Source: a virus. Taken from it: 61,946 nucleotides of DNA. The position numbers were made by a program, and so were the translations under genes. The DNA lies in IMG/VR virus record IMGVR_UViG_3300047557_003152, positions 1 to 61,946 of that record, one strand, 5' to 3'. How positions within the stretch are numbered: position 1 is the first letter of the stretch; each line of letters opens with the position of its first letter. Under the pieces are notes generated by a model that saw only the letters and a list, made by a program, of their open reading frames with translations, did no database searches and was not told where the DNA came from. This document shows, one piece after another, positions 50,675 through 57,928 of the stretch.

Positions 50675-51496
50675 ATGAATAAAACTTACTTCTTTATGGC
50701 AGGTCTTCCAAGATCTGGTAGTACTTTATTAAAAAGCATTCTGAATCAAAATCCAGAACTTCATACAGAACCAGTTAGTCCTGTAATGGAATTGATGTAC
50801 TGGAATGATCATTTCTTTATAGACAGTGAACAATATCTTGGTTACCCAAAACCAAAATCAGCACATAAAGTTATCTCATCAATCATTGAAGACTATTATT
50901 TCGACACAGAAAAACCATTCATCATTGATCACTGTCGTGCCTGGAGTAATAATATTGAAAGAATTAAGACTTACATTACACCAGATCCAAAGATCATCTG
51001 TCCAGTCAGAAATGTCACAGAAGTCTTAACATCTTTTATTTCAATGATTCGTCGGAATTCTGATCAGGTTTCATTTATTGATCAACATCTAATTGAAAAA
51101 GGACTTCCGATTAATGATGATACCCGATGTGACTATTTGATGAGTAAAGATGGAATTGTAGAGCAAGCACTCTGGGCACAGTCTCAAGCATTTATTCGCG
51201 GTGATCACGAAAAACATCTACTAATGGTTGAGTATGATGATTTAATTCAATCTCCAAATGAGACATTAAATCGAATTTATGAATTTCTAGATCTCAAACC
51301 ATATGAGCATTCTTTTGATCATATTGAAAATACACATAGAGAAGTAGATGATCAATGGTATCTCAAGGATATGCATCACGTTCGTAAAGAACTTAAAAAA
51401 GTATCAAAAGATCCAAAAAGTATTCTTTCCGACCTCACTCTAAATAAGTACAGCAATTTAGAATACTGGAAAAATCCAAATCATAGGTATTATTGA
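50675..51496 (+). CDS. Sulfotransferase (PAPS-dependent)
   Basis: 273-aa sulfotransferase of the P-loop type that transfers sulfate from 3'-phosphoadenosine 5'-phosphosulfate. The 5'-phosphosulfate loop is AGLPRSGSTLLKSIL (about 9-23), and the 3'-phosphate-binding strand/helix is ICPVRNVTEVLTSFISMI (about 108-125, with Arg and Ser). LMVEYDDLIQSPNETLNRIY near 187-206 is the usual C-terminal helix region ('...YE.L...P...L..I..FL'). One nucleotide separates its start from the oxygenase stop. Acceptor may be a glycan, tyrosine or other hydroxyl. A sulfotransferase in a fibre locus is unusual. Confidence 0.82.
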   Translation: MNKTYFFMAGLPRSGSTLLKSILNQNPELHTEPVSPVMELMYWNDHFFIDSEQYLGYPKPKSAHKVISSIIEDYYFDTEKPFIIDHCRAWSNNIERIKTYITPDPKIICPVRNVTEVLTSFISMIRRNSDQVSFIDQHLIEKGLPINDDTRCDYLMSKDGIVEQALWAQSQAFIRGDHEKHLLMVEYDDLIQSPNETLNRIYEFLDLKPYEHSFDHIENTHREVDDQWYLKDMHHVRKELKKVSKDPKSILSDLTLNKYSNLEYWKNPNHRYY

Positions 51497-51498
51497 TA

Positions 51499-52164
51499 AT
51501 GATTGATAACCCACTTTCTTATATTTTAATTCGACCTAACGTGATTAATGAAAATGGAATTCAAGAAATTCTAAGTCACGTTCGTTCATCAGAAGCAACA
51601 GATCTTTCTGTTTTTGATCCAGATAAATCCAACAAAACTGGTGGAATTGAATGGATTGTTGATAAAAAAATGAGAGATACTCAATTTATTGAGTATGAAC
51701 CAATTAAAGATAAAATAATAGATTTATTTCAGAATACAGTCAAAGAAGTTATCAATCCTTTTTATGGTATTGAAATTTCTGAAAGTGAAATGCCACAGAT
51801 GCTTTCTTATGGAATTGGTGGGCACTATAAACCTCACATTGATGGAGAAAGTTTATGGAGAACACCTGAGGGAGAATTGATTTGGAAAAAGTCTATTGAT
51901 CGTGACTTATCGATTGTAATGTTTTTGAATGATGATTTTGATGGTGGAGACTTTGTTTTTCCAGAACTTAAAGTTAGAATTCGTCCAGAACCAGGAATGA
52001 TGGTTTGTTTTCCTTCCAATCATCATTATCGTCATGGTGTAGAACCAGTCACGAAAGGAACCAGATATAGTATTGTTTGTTGGGCTCAAGTGAAAGGATT
52101 TCAATCAATGCAAGAGCAAAACAAACAATTATCTCAAAAGTATGGAATTGAAATAAATAACTAA
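51499..52164 (+). CDS. Prolyl-4-hydroxylase-like 2OG-Fe(II) oxygenase
   Basis: 221 aa from ATG 51499 (a TTG at 51493 is less likely). The double-stranded beta-helix core is complete: MLSYGIGGHYKPHIDGES with the H-x-D pair, DRDLSIVMFLNDDFDGGDFV then FPELKVRIRPEPGMMVCFP, and YRHGVEPVTKGTRYSIVCW with the distal His and the Arg that binds 2-oxoglutarate. This is the P4H alpha-subunit-like/PKHD pattern. It lies 1.7 kb upstream of the collagen-like gene, which makes fibre hydroxylation an obvious hypothesis, although that fibre has few prolines. Confidence 0.82.
   Translation: MIDNPLSYILIRPNVINENGIQEILSHVRSSEATDLSVFDPDKSNKTGGIEWIVDKKMRDTQFIEYEPIKDKIIDLFQNTVKEVINPFYGIEISESEMPQMLSYGIGGHYKPHIDGESLWRTPEGELIWKKSIDRDLSIVMFLNDDFDGGDFVFPELKVRIRPEPGMMVCFPSNHHYRHGVEPVTKGTRYSIVCWAQVKGFQSMQEQNKQLSQKYGIEINN
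52152..52159 (+). promoter_or_regulatory. Possible late promoter (AATAAATA)
   Basis: AATAAATA within the last codons of the oxygenase gene, 24 nt before the ATG at 52184, the usual spacing. Confidence 0.45.
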
Positions 52165-52183
52165 AGATTATCTTCTAACGACA

Positions 52184-52579
52184 ATGCAATACATTAAGCA
52201 CTATTATGTTGATGATGGAAACAACGTTTTTTGTTGTGAAAAACCAGAACCAGCATATAAAAGACATCCTTGGAAGGAATATGCCGGATTAGGTGTTAAA
52301 ATTTGGTTATCCGATGATGAAGGTGTTGATGTCTGTCTTGCAGAAGTTCCTGATACCACTTCAGTATCAACAGTAGTCAGTGACTGTGGAAAAAATGCTG
52401 TTCAAGTTCTGACTGAAGCAGAATATAATACTGTTGCAACTCCTTACTTTGCATCACAGGTACTTTCAGGTGAAGCACAACAGGCAAGACAAGAAGGCGA
52501 TGATGCTTTAGCAGCACAAAAAGAAGCAGCAGCACAAGTCAAAATGCAAGAAGCACTGACTGCTATAAGAGCACTTTGA
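52184..52579 (+). CDS. Small tail-locus protein (131 aa)
   Basis: 131 aa. An N-terminal part with strands and cysteines (YYVDDGNNVFCCEKPEPAYK, GVKIWLSDDEGVDVCLAEVP) and an alanine/glutamine-rich C-terminal helix (ARQEGDDALAAQKEAAAQVK). Similar short proteins occur near tail-fibre genes of marine phages and may be assembly chaperones; I do not recognise a defined family. A strong terminator follows 23 nt downstream. Confidence 0.6.
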   Translation: MQYIKHYYVDDGNNVFCCEKPEPAYKRHPWKEYAGLGVKIWLSDDEGVDVCLAEVPDTTSVSTVVSDCGKNAVQVLTEAEYNTVATPYFASQVLSGEAQQARQEGDDALAAQKEAAAQVKMQEALTAIRAL

Positions 52580-52602
52580 TCCAGTTTTAAAACTGACCAC
52601 TC

Positions 52603-52630
52603 AAACCTCCAGAGTTCTCTGGAGGTTTTA
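52603..52630 (+). terminator. Strong intrinsic terminator
   Basis: AAACCTCCAGAG (52603-52614) is followed, after TT, by its exact complement CTCTGGAGGTTT (52617-52628), with T residues to 52629. An additional palindrome CAGTTTTAAAACTG lies at 52582-52595. It separates the 131-aa gene from the epimerase gene. Confidence 0.9.
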
Positions 52631-52652
52631 TAATATCAAAAACATTGATGAT

Positions 52653-53471
52653 ATGGTTTATTCTCTTTATGGTGGAACAGGATTTGTTGGTGGAAACTTC
52701 TATCGTCTTTTTTCTGATAAAGTAACAAAACAGGATAGAGAAGAAAGAAAACCAAGGACTCAAGAAATTTTATATTTTATTTCTACTGCTGACAATTACA
52801 ACATTCACACAAATATAACTCTTGATGTTGAAACAAATCTAAAAGTTTTATGTGAAGTATTAGACTATTGTAGAGAAGGCAATTTTACTTTCAACTTCAT
52901 CAGTTCTTGGTTTGTTTATGGCGAAACAAATCTTCCTGCAAAAGAGGATTACCATTGCAATCCTATAGGATTTTATTCTATTACTAAAAAAACAGCAGAG
53001 GATTTACTAATTTCTTTTTGTAAAACTTACGGAGTAAATTATAGAATTCTTCGGTTATGTAATGTATTAGGCAGTGGTGATAAAAAAATTTCTGCTAAGA
53101 AGAATGCTATAACTTATATGATTAATCTTCTAAAAAATAATGAAGATGTTTACCTTTATGATGAAGGAACTCCAATTAGAGATGTTATGCATGTTGATGA
53201 TGTTTGTCGTGCAATTGATTTAGTTTGTAGAGAAGGTAACCTTAATGAAATCTATAATATTGGTAGTGGAACTCCAACTACAATTTTGGATATAATTACA
53301 ATAGCGAAAAGATGTTTAAAATCTAGTTCAAATATTAAAAGTAAAGAAACACCAGAATTTCATAAAATTGTTCAAACAAAAGATTTCTGGATGGATGTTT
53401 CTAAGTTGAAACAACTAGGATTTACTCAACAAATTAGTAATAAAAAAATCATCGAAGAACTATGCCAATAG
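52653..53471 (+). CDS. NAD-dependent sugar epimerase/dehydratase (extended SDR)
   Basis: 272-aa nucleotide-sugar enzyme of the extended SDR class. The Rossmann motif is YGGTGFVGGNFYRLF (G-x-x-G-x-x-G, residues 7-13), the catalytic Ser region is FNFISSWFVYGE near 86-97 and the Y-x3-K pair is GFYSITKKTAEDLL near 109-122. RDVMHVDDVCRAIDLV near 178-193 and NEIYNIGSGTPTTILDII near 199-216 are typical of UDP-glucose epimerase/dTDP-glucose dehydratase relatives. It is shorter than most (310-340 aa), particularly after the first strand. It could supply a sugar nucleotide for the glycosyltransferases of this locus. Confidence 0.85.
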   Translation: MVYSLYGGTGFVGGNFYRLFSDKVTKQDREERKPRTQEILYFISTADNYNIHTNITLDVETNLKVLCEVLDYCREGNFTFNFISSWFVYGETNLPAKEDYHCNPIGFYSITKKTAEDLLISFCKTYGVNYRILRLCNVLGSGDKKISAKKNAITYMINLLKNNEDVYLYDEGTPIRDVMHVDDVCRAIDLVCREGNLNEIYNIGSGTPTTILDIITIAKRCLKSSSNIKSKETPEFHKIVQTKDFWMDVSKLKQLGFTQQISNKKIIEELCQ

Positions 53472-53492
53472 AGAAAGAAGTATTTGTATTAT

Positions 53493-53500
53493 CATAAATA
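53493..53500 (+). promoter_or_regulatory. Late promoter (CATAAATA) within an inverted repeat
   Basis: CATAAATA, 18 nt before the ATG at 53519. It overlaps the right arm of an 8-bp inverted repeat, AAGTATTT (53478-53485) with AAATACTT (53496-53503). Confidence 0.6.
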
Positions 53501-53518
53501 CTTAAAAATTTTCAAGTT

Positions 53519-53851
53519 ATGGCTGTCGCTGCAGTTAATATTGTTATAGAACAAGGGACAGATTATCAGGAAGTTTTTACTGTGAATAATCCTGATGGTA
53601 GTCCTTTGGATCTAACAGGACATACCGGAGTTGCAAAGATTCGTAAATTTCCAGAGTCTGCAACTTCTACTCCATTTGGAGTAGGAATCGTATCTGCTGC
53701 AGGACAAGTTGTGGTATCTCTCGCAAATACAGTCACCGATGACTTAAAGGCAGGAAGATACTATTATGATGTAATAATTACATCATCAACCGGTAAGAAA
53801 ACTAAAGTTGTTGATGGAATGGTGCTTGTAAACCCTAGTGAGTCAATCTAA
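53519..53851 (+). CDS. Small virion beta-sandwich protein (110 aa)
   Basis: 110-aa Ig/BppU-like beta protein: NIVIEQGTDYQEVFTVNNPD, GSPLDLTGHTGVAKIRKFPE, VVSLANTVTDDLKAGRYYYD and a final VVDGMVLVNPSESI. The pattern ('...I.QG.D......V...DG.PLDLTG......IR') is typical of small phage tail/neck proteins that sit at the base of fibres. It shares TAATG with the collagen-like gene, so both are likely made in fixed proportion. Confidence 0.72.
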   Translation: MAVAAVNIVIEQGTDYQEVFTVNNPDGSPLDLTGHTGVAKIRKFPESATSTPFGVGIVSAAGQVVVSLANTVTDDLKAGRYYYDVIITSSTGKKTKVVDGMVLVNPSESI

Positions 53852-56800
53852 TGCCTTCAGTTTCAATAGGAAGCACAAGTTATAACGTCACAGTAGGATA
53901 TAATCCTTCTCTTAAAGTTGCAAGAGAAGCAGATAGTCTTCAAGGTGTTCAGGGAACTCAGGGAGTTACTGGATACATTGGTCTGGATGGTGCTCAAGGA
54001 ACTCAAGGAACTCAAGGTTTAAATGGTGCTTTTGCTGGACAGGGTATTCAAGGATCAAGAGGATCTCAAGGAATTCAAGGTCTTCAAGGTTTACAGGGAA
54101 CAATTGGTGTTCAGGGCTTCGTTGGAATTCAAGGATTACTAGGACCTCAAGGTATTCAAGGTGGAATAGGAATTCAGGGTTCTTTAGGTTCTCAGGGATC
54201 ACAAGGAACTCAAGGAACACAAGGTCTTCAAGGTCTTCAAGGTGTTCACGGTGTTCAAGGAACACAAGGTCTTCAAGGTGTTCAAGGTGTTCAAGGTCTT
54301 TCCAATCAAGGAACCCAAGGGACTCAAGGTTCTATTGGTATTCAGGGTTATGTAGGATCTCAAGGATCTCAAGGATCTCAAGGAACTCAAGGATTACAAG
54401 GAACTCAAGGTATAATCGGTATTCAAGGTTTATCTGGTATTCAAGGTACTCAAGGAACCACAGGATCTTTTGGTGGTGCTGCGTTTGATTATACTTTTAG
54501 TTCTGGTATTACCACTGTTGGAATTGCAACTGGTGTTGCCAGATTTAATCAAACTGGACTTAGCACAGCAACTTATCTTTACATCAATTCTTTTGATGAT
54601 AATAACGTTTCTATTTTCAACTATCTACAAACAATTGATGATAGTACGTCAGTAATCAAGGGTCACTTCTCTATTTCAGAGAAAACAAATACTGCAAATA
54701 GTACAATGTTTGCGATCGTGGGTCTGCACACTCACGATACAACATTCTTTGAAGTTCCTATTGCGTATGTTTCTGGTGTCTCTACATCATTTACTGATGG
54801 TTTAGATGTTATTATTACATTTGCAAGAACTGGTGATAAAGGAGATACTGGAGCACAAGGAATTCAAGGTACTCCGGGAACTCAAGGTGCTCAAGGTATT
54901 ATTGGTCTTCAAGGAACCCAAGGTTTGATGGGCATCCAAGGAGATGCCGGAATTCAGGGTCTTTCTGGTATCCAAGGTAATGTAGGTTCTCAAGGAACAT
55001 CAGGAATTCAAGGTCAACTTGGATCTCAAGGATCAATAGGTATTCAAGGTAATGTAGGAACTCAAGGATCTGTTGGTTCTCAAGGTCTTTCTGGTGTTCA
55101 AGGAAATACTGGCACTCAAGGATCTGTAGGATCTCAAGGTTCAATAGGCATTCAAGGTAATGTAGGAAATCAAGGATCTGTTGGTTCTCAAGGTCTTTCT
55201 GGTATCCAAGGCGATATTGGTATTCAAGGTAATACTGGTGCTCAAGGAACTCAAGGAACTCAAGGAATTCAAGGTCTTGATGGCATTCAAGGTACACAAG
55301 GCACACAAGGACTGCAGGGTTTACAGGGTGCTCAAGGGATACAAGGCACCACTGGTATTCAAGGTGATGTAGGTTCTCAAGGCACACAAGGCACTCAAGG
55401 TACTCAAGGAACTCAAGGCATTCAGGGTACACAAGGTATTCAAGGTATTCAAGGTACGGAGGGTACTCAAGGTACTCAAGGAACTCAAGGCATTCAGGGT
55501 ACACAAGGTATTCCAGGTATTCAAGGTATTCAAGGTACGGAGGGTACTCAAGGCATTCAGGGTACACAAGGTATTCAAGGTATTCAAGGTACGGAGGGTA
55601 CTCAAGGCATTCAGGGAACAACCGGACCTGTAGCAGGTTCGGCAAACCAAGTTGTTTATAAGGATGGTTCAAATAATCCAACTGGTTCTGCTAACTTAAC
55701 TTTTGATGGAACCCAGTTAAGTGTTTATGACCTCAATATCACTAATAATTTAAGTATTGGTGGAACCACAACGGTTATCACCGCACAAGATTTAAGAGTT
55801 CTTGATGCTGATATTATTCTTGGTGTAACAACTGGCCCAGGAGGAGTAGATCTTTCAACAGACACTACAGCAAATCATGGTGGTATTGCAGTTGCATCAA
55901 CTGAAGGATCACCATTAGTTAATCTCTTTATTGCTGGTATTGAAACCGCACCTGCAACATATAAGAAAATTATGTGGTTCAAGTCTGGAGCATTCTCTGG
56001 ACTTGGAACTGATGCTTGGTTAAGTAACTATGCAATTGGTATTGGAAGTACTCAAGTACCTAATGAAGTAAGACTTGCTGCTGGTGGAATGCAAGTAACC
56101 GATAGAACAGTAAGCACTCCTCAACTTAATGTTTCTGGTGTTTCTACTTTTGCTGGTATTACCACAGTCACTGGAGAAACTTTATTCACTACCCAATTAA
56201 GTGCTACTGGTGTTTCCACGTTCCGATCAAGTAACTTAAAAATCAGAAACCCAGCAAACACTTTTGAGTATTCTATTGTTGCCTCTGCTATTAATAATAA
56301 CAGAACTCTTACACTGCCATTAATTGGTCCTACTGATACTCTTGCAACTCTTGGTTTATCTCAAACTTTTACTGGTGCTACTAATTCATTTTCAGGTATA
56401 AGTGCTAGTGGAACATTATCTGCTACTGGTCTTCTTTCATTAATTGGTTCAGCCACAGGGTCTCATGTGTTTGGTAGCAACCAAGCATCGGGAACGTTAA
56501 CATTTGGTGGAACTGGTGGTACTGGTACAATTACTTTTGGTCGTTCTACTGTAACTCAACAAACTGATATTCAAGCAGGTGTTACTGCATCTGGAAACAC
56601 CAAGATAATCAACTTTGGTACAGGTGGTGCTTCTGGATCCTTTACTCAAATCAACATTGGTCCAGGTCCTTCTGCTGGTATTGGCACTGTTTTAATTAAT
56701 ACTGGAACTAGACTTGGTATTGGATCTGCGATTCCAAGAGCAACACTTGATGTTTTAGGTGATGTAAGAGTTTCTGGTGCTACTACATTTATTGGATTGA

Positions 56801-57564
56801 TAGAAGTTGATGGCCCATTAAGAGATTTCTATACGAATGTAGGCGCTGCTGGATCAGTTCTTATTTCTACTGGTGCTGGGGTTTCTTGGACAACTCCTTT
56901 TGCAGCAGGTATTCAAGGTACTCAAGGAATTCAAGGAACAACTGGTGCTCAAGGATCTATTGGTGATCAAGGAACTCAAGGAATTCAAGGTGCTTTCGGT
57001 TCTCAAGGCACATCAGGAACTCAAGGTTCTCAAGGAGTTCAAGGCATTCAGGGTACACAAGGTATTCAAGGTATTCAAGGTATTCAAGGTATTCAAGGTA
57101 CGGAGGGTACTCAAGGAACTCAAGGCATTCAGGGTACACAAGGTATTCAAGGTATTCAAGGTATTCAAGGTACGGAGGGTACTCAAGGTACTCAGGGTAC
57201 ACAAGGTATTCAAGGTATTCAAGGTTCTATAGGTGCTCAAGGTATCACAGGATCTCAAGGTGCTCAAGGATCTGTTGGATCTCAAGGATCTGTTGGATCT
57301 CAAGGATCTGTTGGAGCTCAAGGTCTTCAAGGCGTTCAAGGTTTAGGTAGTCAAGGCATTCAGGGTGCTTCTGGTGAAGGTTCCGCACTTGGAATCGCAA
57401 CAGCAGGAGGGACAGTAGGAACTGGAGTAACACTCTTAGACTTCAGAGGTTCTGGTATTTCTACAGTTACATTTTCTTCAGGTATTGGTACGATAAATAT
57501 AGAAAGTGGTGGTGGAAGTTCCACTCCAGATATAAGTCCAGTAATGATGGGAATGATATTCTAA
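53851..57564 (+). CDS. Gln-rich collagen-like tail fibre (1237 aa)
   Basis: Long fibre with three collagen-type Gly-X-Y blocks: about residues 30-205, 329-592 and 1019-1177. Most triplets are G-I-Q, G-T-Q, G-L-Q, G-S-Q or G-V-Q, so Gln nearly always takes the Y position and Pro is rare (a few GTPG/GIPG). Between blocks are globular beta domains (about 206-328; 593-1018), the second with fibre-stem units (NVSGVSTFAGITTVTGETLF). The C-terminus is a short beta tip (TAGGTVGTGVTLLDFRGSGI). Expected to form a trimeric rod. Confidence 0.88.
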   Translation: MPSVSIGSTSYNVTVGYNPSLKVAREADSLQGVQGTQGVTGYIGLDGAQGTQGTQGLNGAFAGQGIQGSRGSQGIQGLQGLQGTIGVQGFVGIQGLLGPQGIQGGIGIQGSLGSQGSQGTQGTQGLQGLQGVHGVQGTQGLQGVQGVQGLSNQGTQGTQGSIGIQGYVGSQGSQGSQGTQGLQGTQGIIGIQGLSGIQGTQGTTGSFGGAAFDYTFSSGITTVGIATGVARFNQTGLSTATYLYINSFDDNNVSIFNYLQTIDDSTSVIKGHFSISEKTNTANSTMFAIVGLHTHDTTFFEVPIAYVSGVSTSFTDGLDVIITFARTGDKGDTGAQGIQGTPGTQGAQGIIGLQGTQGLMGIQGDAGIQGLSGIQGNVGSQGTSGIQGQLGSQGSIGIQGNVGTQGSVGSQGLSGVQGNTGTQGSVGSQGSIGIQGNVGNQGSVGSQGLSGIQGDIGIQGNTGAQGTQGTQGIQGLDGIQGTQGTQGLQGLQGAQGIQGTTGIQGDVGSQGTQGTQGTQGTQGIQGTQGIQGIQGTEGTQGTQGTQGIQGTQGIPGIQGIQGTEGTQGIQGTQGIQGIQGTEGTQGIQGTTGPVAGSANQVVYKDGSNNPTGSANLTFDGTQLSVYDLNITNNLSIGGTTTVITAQDLRVLDADIILGVTTGPGGVDLSTDTTANHGGIAVASTEGSPLVNLFIAGIETAPATYKKIMWFKSGAFSGLGTDAWLSNYAIGIGSTQVPNEVRLAAGGMQVTDRTVSTPQLNVSGVSTFAGITTVTGETLFTTQLSATGVSTFRSSNLKIRNPANTFEYSIVASAINNNRTLTLPLIGPTDTLATLGLSQTFTGATNSFSGISASGTLSATGLLSLIGSATGSHVFGSNQASGTLTFGGTGGTGTITFGRSTVTQQTDIQAGVTASGNTKIINFGTGGASGSFTQINIGPGPSAGIGTVLINTGTRLGIGSAIPRATLDVLGDVRVSGATTFIGLIEVDGPLRDFYTNVGAAGSVLISTGAGVSWTTPFAAGIQGTQGIQGTTGAQGSIGDQGTQGIQGAFGSQGTSGTQGSQGVQGIQGTQGIQGIQGIQGIQGTEGTQGTQGIQGTQGIQGIQGIQGTEGTQGTQGTQGIQGIQGSIGAQGITGSQGAQGSVGSQGSVGSQGSVGAQGLQGVQGLGSQGIQGASGEGSALGIATAGGTVGTGVTLLDFRGSGISTVTFSSGIGTINIESGGGSSTPDISPVMMGMIF
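53939..57380 (+). repeat. 9-bp (Gly-X-Gln) repeat blocks
   Basis: Tandem 9-bp coding units of the type GGTATTCAA and GGTACTCAA occur at about 53939-54467, 54835-55628 and 56908-57380. The second and third blocks contain near-identical longer stretches (GTE-marked units with ACGGAGGGT), indicating duplication, slippage or gene conversion. Confidence 0.85.
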
Positions 57565-57565
57565 A

Positions 57566-57928
57566 ATGGCCGCACCAAACATTAAAAATCCAACAACGAT
57601 TACAGGAATCACTACGGTTGTAGGGTTGGGTACAACTGCGGTGACTGGCATTCTTACAAATACCTCAGGAAGCAATAAGGTCTTTAAAATTAACAGCATC
57701 TTTGCAGCAAATGTAGATGGAGTAAATGCTGCTGATATTTCTGTAAGTATTATAAGAAATGGAACAGATTATTATCTAGCAAGAACAATCAATGTTCCTG
57801 CTGATGCAACACAAGTTATATCAACAAAAGAAACATATTTTTACTTGGAAGAGAGTGTAGGTATTAGAGCACAAGCAAGTGCTGCAAATGATATTGATGT
57901 TATTATTTCTTATGAGGAGATTTCCTGA
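57566..57928 (+). CDS. Small virion beta-protein (120 aa)
   Basis: 120-aa beta protein following the collagen-like fibre by one nucleotide: NPTTITGITTVVGLGTTAVT, GILTNTSGSNKVFKINSIFA, NGTDYYLARTINVPADATQV. It has size and fold pattern like the 113-aa protein at 33273, which also follows a fibre gene, so both may be fibre tips or capping subunits. The next gene starts on its stop (TGATG). Confidence 0.62.
   Translation: MAAPNIKNPTTITGITTVVGLGTTAVTGILTNTSGSNKVFKINSIFAANVDGVNAADISVSIIRNGTDYYLARTINVPADATQVISTKETYFYLEESVGIRAQASAANDIDVIISYEEIS

Noticed and set aside
54899-55681. Long minus-strand open frame (260 aa) opposite the collagen-like gene
   Set aside because: It is the antisense of 9-bp repeats without stop codons and translates to low-complexity Leu/Tyr/Glu. 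It has no ribosome-binding site, and the + strand gene explains the region.
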